A DNA stretch of 15,519 bases from Verrucomicrobia bacterium UBA1727. Lineage in GTDB: Bacteria; Verrucomicrobiota; Kiritimatiellia; RFP12; UBA1067. Numbering within the stretch: position 1 is the stretch's first letter; each line of letters begins with the position of its first letter. Below, in pieces: positions 6,812 through 14,585 of this stretch. The DNA lies in NCBI GenBank assembly GCA_002315875.1, contig DCIL01000010.1, positions 5,014 to 20,532 of the forward strand. The letters run 5' to 3'. Under the pieces are notes generated by a model. It searched no databases and was not told the DNA's origin. It saw only the letters and a list, made by a program, of their open reading frames with translations. Both the position numbers and the translations under genes were made by a program.

Positions 6812-9520
6812 TCATTTGCCGGTTCGACCGAGCCAGATGTAATCAATGCGCACGGTGCCGGTCACAGGCGTATTGTCGGCGGAGAACGAAAGCGCAAGCC
6901 GGCGGAGCTGGTAACGGAACGGTAGCGCGACCTCGTAGACACGGTCCTCCTCATCATTGGGAATGACATCGAATTCCACCTGCTGATGCTTAGGCCAGTA
7001 ATCCTGCACTTCGTCCATCGATTGCCACGAAAGACGCATCCGCCGCGAGTTCGTGTGATTCTGCATGCGAATGCGCACGCACTTGACTGCCGTTGGTGAA
7101 TAAAGGAGATCGTCCGGCGAGAGGATGCGGCCTTTCTTCGAAGCCTTGAGCGCGATAATGTAATGGTCACCTGCGACGTAATGGACGGCGCACGCGCTCG
7201 TATTCCACCACGAGACACGCCCCTTGAAATATTCCTTCTTGGTGCCGAGATCCCAATGCGTCCACCCCTCAGTATCGCGATTGCGCGAGAACGTCCACGC
7301 CTTCATCGTGTAACTCTTCTCCGGCAGGACATGCACCGCGGTCCGCGCCGAACGCCAGAGCTTTCCGTCATCCGCCTTGAGCGCCACCCGCCAGTCGCCT
7401 TCGCCTGGAAACTCCGCACGTGTCGACGCAGAATTGACAGAGGCATAGCGGACGAGTCCCGGCCCTTCACGCGTCTCCCACTCGAAGGCGAGAGGACGCG
7501 ACGAGACGGCTTCGGCGGCGAGCACAACCGAACGGGACGAGGTCCAGATCTCCTCGCCCATGCGGATTGCAGGCGGATCCCCGAGCGGCATCGCGCGATT
7601 GAGTTCATCGGAACTCGCGAAAGCGCGGTTGTCCGCGAGCTTCCACGCCGATCGGGAAACCTCCGACTTGTTCGTATAGAATTCCACCCCAGGATTCAGC
7701 ACGTAGCCGTTACGGTCAATGAGTCCGCACGAACAGTCGACCGCACGATCGTTAGCACCGAAGACGAAGACCTCGGAAGGTCCGAGCTTCATCGCGAAGT
7801 TGTTACGGTCGAAACGCGAATTGGTGATGCGAATGTTGCGAGCCTGTTCGGATTCGAGTCCGAGGACCTCGATTGCCGCGCCGGCATTGTTGCGGAACGT
7901 ACAGCCGTCGACGAGAATGCCCTCACCGCCGGCCTCGAAGTCGATGCCACCTTCGTCATGCGAGCCGGTGTCCGGCAGATTCAGGAAATGACAGCCGCGG
8001 ATGACGAGGCCGCGGTTCTTGACGAGCATGATGCCCATCGTGCCGGCGTTGGCAAAGAAGCCGGACGAGTCGAGGACCGAATCAACGAACCACGTCCGCC
8101 GCGTACTATGGAACATCGGATGCGGTGCTGTGTTGAGCGACGTGTTGTCGTGAGTGTAGAAACGACTTACGTAGATGTCATCACCCGAAAAAGCGAAGCC
8201 CCACGAATTCTGGTATGTCTCGCAATCGCGCACGACGAGGTGCCTGACGCCGGCGGACCCAATCGCGCCGTACCTTCCGATACCGCCGCCTTCGGGCGCT
8301 TCAAGATTGAACCATTCGGGGATGCCATGGGCGTTGGGACGATAAGTGCCTTCAATGTGGTGTGCGAGACAGCGCTCGACCAGGATGTGCCCTTCAAGTC
8401 CCTCGTCATTGCTCAACACGAGGCCGCGTCCTGCGTCCGCCACCGCGAGATCGCGCACGACAAGATACGAAGAGTTCGTGACGAAAAGACAACGTCGATC
8501 GAACATACGTCCGCGGCGGATCAGCGGACGCGCACCTTCACCATAAGCGCCAAGCTCACACCAGTTGGCGGAGGTGCCAATGCCGGAGATGACGAGTTCC
8601 TCGGTAAAGACGCTGCCGCGCTTGAGAAGCACCTGCTCGCCGGGACCGAGGGTGCGTCCCGTCACCCGACTGAAACTCTTCCAGGCCGTGGCGGGCGAGG
8701 TGCCGTCCGCCCCGTCGTTCCCCGCGGCACTGTCGATGTAGGTCGTGCGTGTCGGGACGATCGGCGGCGTCCATTTCGCCGCGGAGTAGTCCGGATCGAT
8801 CGGCGGCATCACCACGAGATTCTTCCTGGCGGAAACAAGGACATTGGACTTTGATGAAACGGTCAGCTCGACATCGAACATATCGTTCGTGCCTGCATCA
8901 ACGCGCCATTCTCGCGGCATCGTGCCATTCCATTCCGCAATCACGAAATCCGTCGGCTCGACCGTCACGCCAGAAGTGAGCGCACGCGCCCGCACGCGGC
9001 AATCGCTGATCGGAGCGCCGAGGTTGGCGAGATTTGCCGCGAGCGTGATCGGTGCGCCGCGCCGCGGCATGAGCTCTTTCGCACGCAGGTCGAAGATATG
9101 GACGATCGAGCCGGACATCGTGCCGATCTCAAGATTTGCGACCTTCACCTTGTCCGTCGCCGCCACAACTTCATTCGTTGTCGCGACTGCGTCCACGCGG
9201 CGGATCTGCACACCCTTCTCGCCGTCAACATCCAGTTTGAGGAGAGCTCCGTTCCAGTTGGCGCGGACCTTATAGGGCTTGCCGGGAACGATCTTGATCG
9301 GCACCAACGCCGCAGTACAGCCGCGCACGGACCAAGCGAAGGATCCGACACCTTCGCGGGGGCGGAAATCAAGCGCCCATTCGCCGGCCTTCTCCATGAT
9401 CGGTACCGGCGCCATGCCTTCCGGCCGCGCGGAAAACTCAGCGGTTAGCGAAAGCTCGATGCCAGGATGCAACGCGGACTGAACCGCCACCCCGCAAACG
9501 CAAAGTAGTAATGCACTCAT
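6812..9520 (-). CDS. Secreted multidomain right-handed beta-helix protein
   Basis: This protein has 902 residues. A short hydrophobic N-terminus (MSALLLCVCGVAVQSA) reads as a signal peptide without a basic n-region. Residues about 20-145 look like a laminin-G/concanavalin-type sandwich, and 150-235 resemble a CARDB/Ig-like domain. A right-handed parallel beta-helix starts at TYIDSAAGNDGADGTSPATAW (from 260) and runs to about 600. It includes repeated 'V-R-D-C' and 'I-R-G-C' turns typical of pectate-lyase-like coils. An Ig/PKD-like stretch (about 650-735) and a C-terminal beta-sandwich resembling a carbohydrate-binding module (about 740-902) follow. Such proteins bind or cleave polysaccharides outside the cell; no catalytic signature is recognised. 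The ATG at 9520 is the only start because the HIT stop is in frame 18 bp upstream. No clear ribosome binding site is seen. It is last in the operon. Confidence 0.85.
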   Translation of the reverse strand: MSALLLCVCGVAVQSALHPGIELSLTAEFSARPEGMAPVPIMEKAGEWALDFRPREGVGSFAWSVRGCTAALVPIKIVPGKPYKVRANWNGALLKLDVDGEKGVQIRRVDAVATTNEVVAATDKVKVANLEIGTMSGSIVHIFDLRAKELMPRRGAPITLAANLANLGAPISDCRVRARALTSGVTVEPTDFVIAEWNGTMPREWRVDAGTNDMFDVELTVSSKSNVLVSARKNLVVMPPIDPDYSAAKWTPPIVPTRTTYIDSAAGNDGADGTSPATAWKSFSRVTGRTLGPGEQVLLKRGSVFTEELVISGIGTSANWCELGAYGEGARPLIRRGRMFDRRCLFVTNSSYLVVRDLAVADAGRGLVLSNDEGLEGHILVERCLAHHIEGTYRPNAHGIPEWFNLEAPEGGGIGRYGAIGSAGVRHLVVRDCETYQNSWGFAFSGDDIYVSRFYTHDNTSLNTAPHPMFHSTRRTWFVDSVLDSSGFFANAGTMGIMLVKNRGLVIRGCHFLNLPDTGSHDEGGIDFEAGGEGILVDGCTFRNNAGAAIEVLGLESEQARNIRITNSRFDRNNFAMKLGPSEVFVFGANDRAVDCSCGLIDRNGYVLNPGVEFYTNKSEVSRSAWKLADNRAFASSDELNRAMPLGDPPAIRMGEEIWTSSRSVVLAAEAVSSRPLAFEWETREGPGLVRYASVNSASTRAEFPGEGDWRVALKADDGKLWRSARTAVHVLPEKSYTMKAWTFSRNRDTEGWTHWDLGTKKEYFKGRVSWWNTSACAVHYVAGDHYIIALKASKKGRILSPDDLLYSPTAVKCVRIRMQNHTNSRRMRLSWQSMDEVQDYWPKHQQVEFDVIPNDEEDRVYEVALPFRYQLRRLALSFSADNTPVTGTVRIDYIWLGRTGK

Positions 9521-9538
9521 AAGCTTAACTGCCGAGAA

Positions 9539-9952
9539 TCAGACCGCGCTGACGAGGGATACGCGCTGGGCGAGGGCGGCGAGGGCGGACATGTCACCGG
9601 GATGATTCTCGAAGACGATCGGCTCGTTGCCGTAGCGCGGCACAATGTGGAAGTGGACGTGCTTGACGGTCTGGCCTGCGGCCTCACCATTGTTCTGAAG
9701 AATATTGAAACCGTCGCAAGGCAACGCGGACTTCAAGTGCGCGGCAACTTTCTTCACGCGAGCGATAACCGCCGCAAGCGTCTCGTCGGACGTGTCAAGG
9801 AGTCCCTCCGTATGCGCCTTCGGAATGACGAGAGTGTGTCCCTTACTGAAAGGATTGATGTCGAGATAGGCGAGCACGAGCTCGTCTTCATAAACCTTGA
9901 ACGCGGGAATCTCCCCAGCAGCGATTGCACAGAATACACAGTCGTTCTTCAT
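9539..9952 (-). CDS. HIT family (histidine triad) nucleotide-binding protein
   Basis: This 137-residue cytoplasmic protein has the defining triad HVHFHIV (H98, H100, H102). Its opening CVFCAIAAGEIPAFKVYED, with the CxxC found in many bacterial HinT-like members, is also characteristic. HIT proteins hydrolyse purine nucleoside phosphoramidates or related nucleotidyl conjugates; the physiological substrate is unknown. The start at 9952 is chosen over longer in-frame extensions because MKNDCVFC is the usual family N-terminus and GAAAGGA lies 8 bases upstream. It begins 13 bp after the GH28-like/deacetylase stop and ends 18 bp before the beta-helix gene, so it appears to ride on the same transcript. 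Why a cytoplasmic nucleotide enzyme sits between two secreted proteins is unclear. Confidence 0.93.
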   Translation of the reverse strand: MKNDCVFCAIAAGEIPAFKVYEDELVLAYLDINPFSKGHTLVIPKAHTEGLLDTSDETLAAVIARVKKVAAHLKSALPCDGFNILQNNGEAAGQTVKHVHFHIVPRYGNEPIVFENHPGDMSALAALAQRVSLVSAV

Positions 9953-9960
9953 CGTCTTTA

Positions 9961-9967
9961 TCCTTTC
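9961..9967 (-). promoter_or_regulatory. Ribosome binding site deciding the HIT start
   Basis: GAAAGGA on the minus strand lies 8 bases before the ATG at 9952. It overlaps the TGA stop (9966-9968) of the preceding gene, so the ribosome ending there is placed to restart on the HIT gene. Confidence 0.7.
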
Positions 9968-11903
9968 AGTCAAGTTCGTCGAAGGCGAGCACCTCGAGTC
10001 CCAGCTCCTGCGCCTTAGCAAGAATCTGCTCGAGCCACTCGGTCTTCATGTTGATGAAATTCGCATTCGGCGAAATCGCATGCGAGGTGAACTCGATGAC
10101 TTCACGATTCTTCGCCGCGCGCTCGAGACACTTGAGGACCTCATCAATCCGCGTGTGATATGCCTCGCCGATGATCGCGCCAGAAATGACCTTGTGCTTC
10201 GCAAGGTCATCCACCGGGAAAAACAGCGCATCATTCTCATGGAGCGGAATGCGTCCCGCCTGCTTTTCACCCTTCGGATCGAACGGCGCGGCACCCGGCA
10301 CACCGGCGCGAAGACGCTTGAAATGCTTGAGCAGATACTTATCGGTCTCTTCATTGCGGCGGTTGTTCGGATACGCAAAGCATCCGACGGGAAGCTGCAT
10401 GCACCACATCTGACGCATCGGACGCGCAAGCTCCTTTTCATAATGCGCCTTCTCACCGATCGTCTTGAGTGCGTCATCGACTTTCATGTGACTCTGTCCG
10501 TGAAGTCCGACGGAATGTCCCGCCTCGACGAGATGCTTTATCGATCTCCGCACACCATTGTCGAGGATCTCTCCCGATACGAAGAAGGTCGCGTGCGCAT
10601 TGTACTTCTTGAAAAGCGGTATCGCGCGCTCCCACAAGGTGAAGTTGCGGTCGTCGAAGGCGAGCACGAGTACGCCGGGACGCTTCGCCGCGGGGCGGCA
10701 GTTCTCGACGGTCACCCCATTGTCAGATTTGTTGAAGATTCGCGCCCGCTCGCGCCCGAGTCCCTTCTTGCCGTGATGACGGACCTGAAGCGCAGCCAGC
10801 CGCCGATATTCACAATTCTTGAAATGAACCTTGCCGCTGACATTGATCGGATTGAGTCCCTCGAAATCGCAATCCTCAAACATCGCATTCTTAACCCCCG
10901 CGCCGGCCACCGGACGGTCACACTCGCGAATCATCAGCTTGCGAACGACCACGTTGGAAATTGTAACACCCTTTTCAGTACCGAAAGTCGGCAGGAATTC
11001 GAAGCCGTTCGCCGCCTCGTGAACGCGGCAGTTCTCAACCGTCACGTTTCTGATCGTTCCGTTACCGACACCGAGGCGAATGCCGACACAGCAACTCCTG
11101 ATGTCGCAGTCGCGAACGACGATGTTCTCGCAGATGTTCGACTGACAATGGAGCTTGCACGAGGCACGAATCGGAATCGAATCGTCCCCAGTACGAATAT
11201 CGCACTTTTCGATCAGCACGTCGCTCGTGCAGTCGATAGAGAAACCATCGGAATTGGCAACGGTGCGGTCGGCGTCAATCTTTACGCGACGCGCGGTGAA
11301 GCCCTTCGAACAGCGCACGTGACACGTCCAGCAGGTAGTGTTCGCGAGCGTCACGTCTTCCATCCGAATACCGCGACATTGCACGAACATGAGCATGAAA
11401 CCGGGACGATACCATTCGCGATTGAGCGTGCGAAGCTTGAGTCCGTACTTGTACCACGGAAAACGACTGTCCTCATCGCAGTCTCCGAAGAAGGCGCTTG
11501 CGTTGCCATCAATGACGCCGCGCCCGGTGATCGCAATGTTCTCTGCCTGATAGGCGTAGATGAGATGGGCGCCGCTCCACTCCTCGGCGACACTGCTGGG
11601 ATTGCCCGGAAAGGCGTCATCGGAATTGTAATCCTTGCGCTCAGCCGAACCCACGAGGCGCGCACCTTCTGCAAGATTCAACTCTACATTGCTTTTAAGA
11701 ACGATCGTGCCTGTTTTGAAAACTCCCGATGGCACGAGGACTCGTCCACCCTTCGCCGTCGCCGCATCTACCGCCTTCTGAATGGCGATGCGGTTCGCAG
11801 CCGCAGTTTTTGCCGGATCGGCTCCGAAGTCGCGAATGTCGAAGTCCGCGGCAGAAACTACAAGACCGACCGCAGAAAGTACTGCGAGCAGAATGTTTTT
11901 CAT
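9966..11903 (-). CDS. Secreted GH28-like (polygalacturonase-fold) protein fused to a CE4-type polysaccharide deacetylase
   Basis: From the ATG at 11903 the protein has 645 residues. Residues 1-18 (MKNILLAVLSAVGLVVSA) are a clear signal peptide. Residues about 20-400 are a GH28/pectate-lyase-superfamily beta-helix: FDIRDFGADP opening, KGGRVLVPSGVFKTG, the NSD of the NTD motif (N217, D219) and GDD (D240, D241). The usual GHG histidine is absent; CCVGIRLG occupies that place. Residues about 410-645 are a NodB/CE4 polysaccharide deacetylase with AFDD (D417, D418), HGQSH (H468, H472) and SHAIS near 608, so the metal triad is intact. The protein probably cleaves and deacetylates an extracellular or envelope polysaccharide; the target is unknown. 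A start at 11921 (overlapping the permease by 8 bp) is possible but puts six extra residues before the signal. Confidence 0.85.
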   Translation of the reverse strand: MKNILLAVLSAVGLVVSAADFDIRDFGADPAKTAAANRIAIQKAVDAATAKGGRVLVPSGVFKTGTIVLKSNVELNLAEGARLVGSAERKDYNSDDAFPGNPSSVAEEWSGAHLIYAYQAENIAITGRGVIDGNASAFFGDCDEDSRFPWYKYGLKLRTLNREWYRPGFMLMFVQCRGIRMEDVTLANTTCWTCHVRCSKGFTARRVKIDADRTVANSDGFSIDCTSDVLIEKCDIRTGDDSIPIRASCKLHCQSNICENIVVRDCDIRSCCVGIRLGVGNGTIRNVTVENCRVHEAANGFEFLPTFGTEKGVTISNVVVRKLMIRECDRPVAGAGVKNAMFEDCDFEGLNPINVSGKVHFKNCEYRRLAALQVRHHGKKGLGRERARIFNKSDNGVTVENCRPAAKRPGVLVLAFDDRNFTLWERAIPLFKKYNAHATFFVSGEILDNGVRRSIKHLVEAGHSVGLHGQSHMKVDDALKTIGEKAHYEKELARPMRQMWCMQLPVGCFAYPNNRRNEETDKYLLKHFKRLRAGVPGAAPFDPKGEKQAGRIPLHENDALFFPVDDLAKHKVISGAIIGEAYHTRIDEVLKCLERAAKNREVIEFTSHAISPNANFINMKTEWLEQILAKAQELGLEVLAFDELD

Positions 11904-11913
11904 TGTGGTATTA

Positions 11914-13143
11914 TCACTCATAGCGAAGGCAGTCGATGGGATTCAGTCGCGAAGCGCGATAGGCGGGATAGAAACCGAAGAACATGCCGACGAAGGACGA
12001 GAAGAGGAAGCTGCCGACCGCGCTCGTCCATTCGATCACGATCGGCCAATGGTTGATTTCGCCGATTGTTCTCGCCGCGGCGATTCCGAGACCGACACCG
12101 ATTGCGCCGCCGACGGTGGAGAGGACTATCGCCTCCAATATGAACTGGCAGAGAATGTTCGCCGGCGTCGCGCCGATCGCCATCCGAAGGCCGATCTCCT
12201 TGATGCGTTCGGTAACCGAAACGAGCATGATGTTCATGATGCCGATGCCACCGACCAAAAGCGAAATCGCCGCGACTGCGGTAAGGAGCACGGTCATGAG
12301 TCCCGTGACCGAGCCGATCGTATTCATTATCTCGGTAGTGTCGCGCGTCTCGAAGTCGTCATCCTGATAGTCGGCAAGCTGATGGCGTTGACGGAGGAGC
12401 GCGGTCACTTCTCGCTTCGCCTCCTCTATGTCGTCCATCGAATGCAGCGAGACGTTCATCATGTTGACTGCGCGGAACTTCGAGCGCTGAAGAATTCGCC
12501 CGACGGTCGTATACGGCGCCATCACGGTATCATCCTGATCCTGTCCCCATCCGTTCGCACCCTTCGATGCAAGCACGCCGACAACCTTGAACGGCATCGC
12601 ACCGATGCGGACGGTACGGCCGACCGCCTCCTCATCCTCGTCAAACAGGTGTGAGCGGACGGTCGCGCCGATGACGCAGACACGCTGGGAAGAACGCTGC
12701 TCGTTCTCCTCGAAGAAGCGTCCCTCGCCGATTTCCCAATTCCTTATCTCCGGCATGTCTATGGACACGCCGCTAACGCGCGTATTCCAATTGCGGTTCT
12801 CGCGCACGAGCTGACTGTTGACGTTGACGGTCGGAGAAACCGCCGAAACGAGATGCGAAAGTTCGCGGGCGATCGCCTCTGCGTCCCCGGCGGTCATGGT
12901 CTGTCCCGAGCCCATGCCGGTGCGGACCTGTCCCTTGCGGTTGCGATCGGGAAATACCATCATGAGGTTATTGCCCATGGACGATATTTCCTTGACCATC
13001 ATCGTCGAGGCGCCTTTGCCGATCGCGAGCACCGAGATCACCGCGGCGATGCCGACGATGATGCCGATGCAGGTCAGGAGCGAGCGCGTCTTGTTCCTGA
13101 GGATCGCGAGTATCGCCACCTTGAAGATCATCGCGACGTTCAT
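11914..13143 (-). CDS. MacB-type ABC transporter permease
   Basis: This 409-residue protein has the MacB/LolC plan: one N-terminal membrane segment (about 22-42, LLTCIGIIVGIAAVISVLAIG), a large extracytoplasmic domain (about 45-275) and three C-terminal membrane segments. The conserved block before the last segments, IGIMNIMLVSVTERIKEIG (about 299-317), then LRMAIGATPANI, is the family signature. The ending RASRLNPIDCLRYE is also typical. MacB-like permeases do not move substrate through the bilayer in the usual way; they couple cytoplasmic ATP hydrolysis to work in the periplasm, such as peptide, lipoprotein or glycolipid export. The ATP-binding partner is the gene at 14585-15271, not the adjacent gene. 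No MacA-like adaptor is visible. The start overlaps the IspH-UppS stop by 4 bp (ATGA). Confidence 0.92.
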   Translation of the reverse strand: MNVAMIFKVAILAILRNKTRSLLTCIGIIVGIAAVISVLAIGKGASTMMVKEISSMGNNLMMVFPDRNRKGQVRTGMGSGQTMTAGDAEAIARELSHLVSAVSPTVNVNSQLVRENRNWNTRVSGVSIDMPEIRNWEIGEGRFFEENEQRSSQRVCVIGATVRSHLFDEDEEAVGRTVRIGAMPFKVVGVLASKGANGWGQDQDDTVMAPYTTVGRILQRSKFRAVNMMNVSLHSMDDIEEAKREVTALLRQRHQLADYQDDDFETRDTTEIMNTIGSVTGLMTVLLTAVAAISLLVGGIGIMNIMLVSVTERIKEIGLRMAIGATPANILCQFILEAIVLSTVGGAIGVGLGIAAARTIGEINHWPIVIEWTSAVGSFLFSSFVGMFFGFYPAYRASRLNPIDCLRYE

Positions 13144-14585
13144 TTCACATCTCCCTTGCGGCGGTGGCGTCCCGCGTAATCCTCGAGCGCGGCATCGAGA
13201 TCACGCTCGGAGAAGTCCGGCCAGTTGGTCGCCGTGAAGTGATACTCGGCATAGGCCGATTCCCAGAGAAGGAAATTGCTCGTGCGCACTTCGCCGCTGG
13301 TGCGGATGACGAGATCGGGATCGGGTACGTCCGGAGCATAAAGGTATTCGCGGAAGGTCTCTTCGGTAACCTTCTCGCCCTTCTCGATCGCGCGGTTGAC
13401 GGCATCGACGATTTCGGCGCGTCCCCCGTAGCTCACGCAGAGGATGAGTTCGCGCTCAAACTTCTCGGTTTTCTTCTCGAGCGCGGCAATCGCCTTGCGG
13501 AGCGGAAAACTCAAGTCGCCGCGGCGCCCGATCACGCGCAGGCGCACCTTGTTCTTCACGAAGGTCGCGGCCTCCTTCGAAAGCATCGATCCGAAGAGCT
13601 TCATGAGTCCCGAAACCTCGTCTTCGGGACGCTTCCAGTTCTCGGTGGAAAAGGCATACACGCTCACATAGCGGATGCCGCGGTCGCCGCACCAGCGGAC
13701 GACTTCCATAAGCGTCTTCGCACCCGCCTTGTGTCCCTCACCGCGTTTCAGTCCGCGCGACTCGGCCCAGCGTCCATTTCCATCCATGATGATCGCAACG
13801 TGCCGCGGAATGTTGCTCAGATAGCGAACCGCGCTCTCGAAGAAGCGCTCGGGAGTGGACGCGCCGCTGGTGACACCTACGCGGTCGTAGTGTGAAAGTT
13901 TCTCCGCAAGGCGCATCACCTCGTTCATGTCCGAAGCGAGAAAGGTATCGCAGTTCGCGATTTCCGCCAGACGTTTGGTATTCGCGGAAGATCGGCTTCC
14001 CAACACGAGCAGCGCATCGCCGTCAAAAGACCGTACCGCGTCCTGCCGCTCCTTCGTCGCGCGGCAGACCGTCCCCTCGGCCACCACCTCGTATCGCTTC
14101 TTGAGCGCGGCGATTTTTTCCGCCACGAGATCGGCATTCATCGTCGTCTGTGAAACGACCCCGACCTTCTCGCCCTTCTCCGGATCACGGTGATCCTTGA
14201 GCTCACCAAGGATTCCTTTCACCTCATCGTGCTCGCGATCACCCAACACGATGACCTTGAGACCCTGCTCCTGGAAAGTACGCACGTCACGGTGGACCCG
14301 CTCGACGAAGGGACAGGTGGTGTCGACAATCTTGAGTTTCTTTTCTTCAGCGCGCTTGCGAATCTGCGGTGAAACTCCGTGTGCGGAGAAGACGACGGTC
14401 TCGCCATCCGGCACGGCCTCGATGTCGTCCACGAAACGAAAGCCGAGCGCCTTCAATTCATCGATCACGATCTCGTTATGCACGAGATGGTGAAGGCAGT
14501 AGACGTTGCGAAGCTTGAGCGCCTTGGCGATCGCGGCATTTACGCCGCTGCAAAGTCCGTGGGGATTTATAACTTCGATCTTCAT
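13140..14585 (-). CDS. Fused IspH (HMBPP reductase) and UppS (undecaprenyl diphosphate synthase) enzyme
   Basis: This single 481-residue frame holds two complete enzymes. Residues 1 to about 250 are IspH, which makes IPP and DMAPP from HMBPP. The three iron-sulfur cysteines are present: GLCSG C12, TTCP C91, GTVCRAT C174. So are H36, SAHG, H119 with E121, SQTT, N202 in SSANTKRL and S243 in SGAS. From about residue 257 it is a cis-prenyltransferase that chains IPP onto farnesyl diphosphate: HVAIIMDGNGRWA (catalytic D268), YAFSTENW, and RTSGEVRTSNFLLW (428-441) ending WPDF. The IspH part lacks the usual 30-40-residue tail, and only about 10 residues link the domains. The frame is continuous, so this is not a frameshift artefact within this sequence. 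The ATG at 14585 shares its A with the ATPase stop (TGATG); a GTG at 14588 is an alternative. Confidence 0.93.
   Translation of the reverse strand: MKIEVINPHGLCSGVNAAIAKALKLRNVYCLHHLVHNEIVIDELKALGFRFVDDIEAVPDGETVVFSAHGVSPQIRKRAEEKKLKIVDTTCPFVERVHRDVRTFQEQGLKVIVLGDREHDEVKGILGELKDHRDPEKGEKVGVVSQTTMNADLVAEKIAALKKRYEVVAEGTVCRATKERQDAVRSFDGDALLVLGSRSSANTKRLAEIANCDTFLASDMNEVMRLAEKLSHYDRVGVTSGASTPERFFESAVRYLSNIPRHVAIIMDGNGRWAESRGLKRGEGHKAGAKTLMEVVRWCGDRGIRYVSVYAFSTENWKRPEDEVSGLMKLFGSMLSKEAATFVKNKVRLRVIGRRGDLSFPLRKAIAALEKKTEKFERELILCVSYGGRAEIVDAVNRAIEKGEKVTEETFREYLYAPDVPDPDLVIRTSGEVRTSNFLLWESAYAEYHFTATNWPDFSERDLDAALEDYAGRHRRKGDVK

Noticed and set aside
7163..8854. 563-codon open frame on the plus strand
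   Set aside because: Antisense shadow of the beta-helix gene. The minus-strand frame has the signal peptide and repeat pattern.
9897..12056. 719-codon open frame on the plus strand
   Set aside because: It lies opposite the HIT, GH28/CE4 and permease genes, all of which have clear family motifs. Its translation is arginine- and glutamate-rich without domains, as expected for the antisense of GC-rich genes.
13800..13850. Sequencing error merging separate ispH and uppS genes
   Set aside because: The frame is continuous, the IspH motifs extend to the final SGAS, and HVAIIMDGNGRWA follows in the same frame with no start codon or ribosome binding site of its own evident. A missed stop would still need read-level checking.
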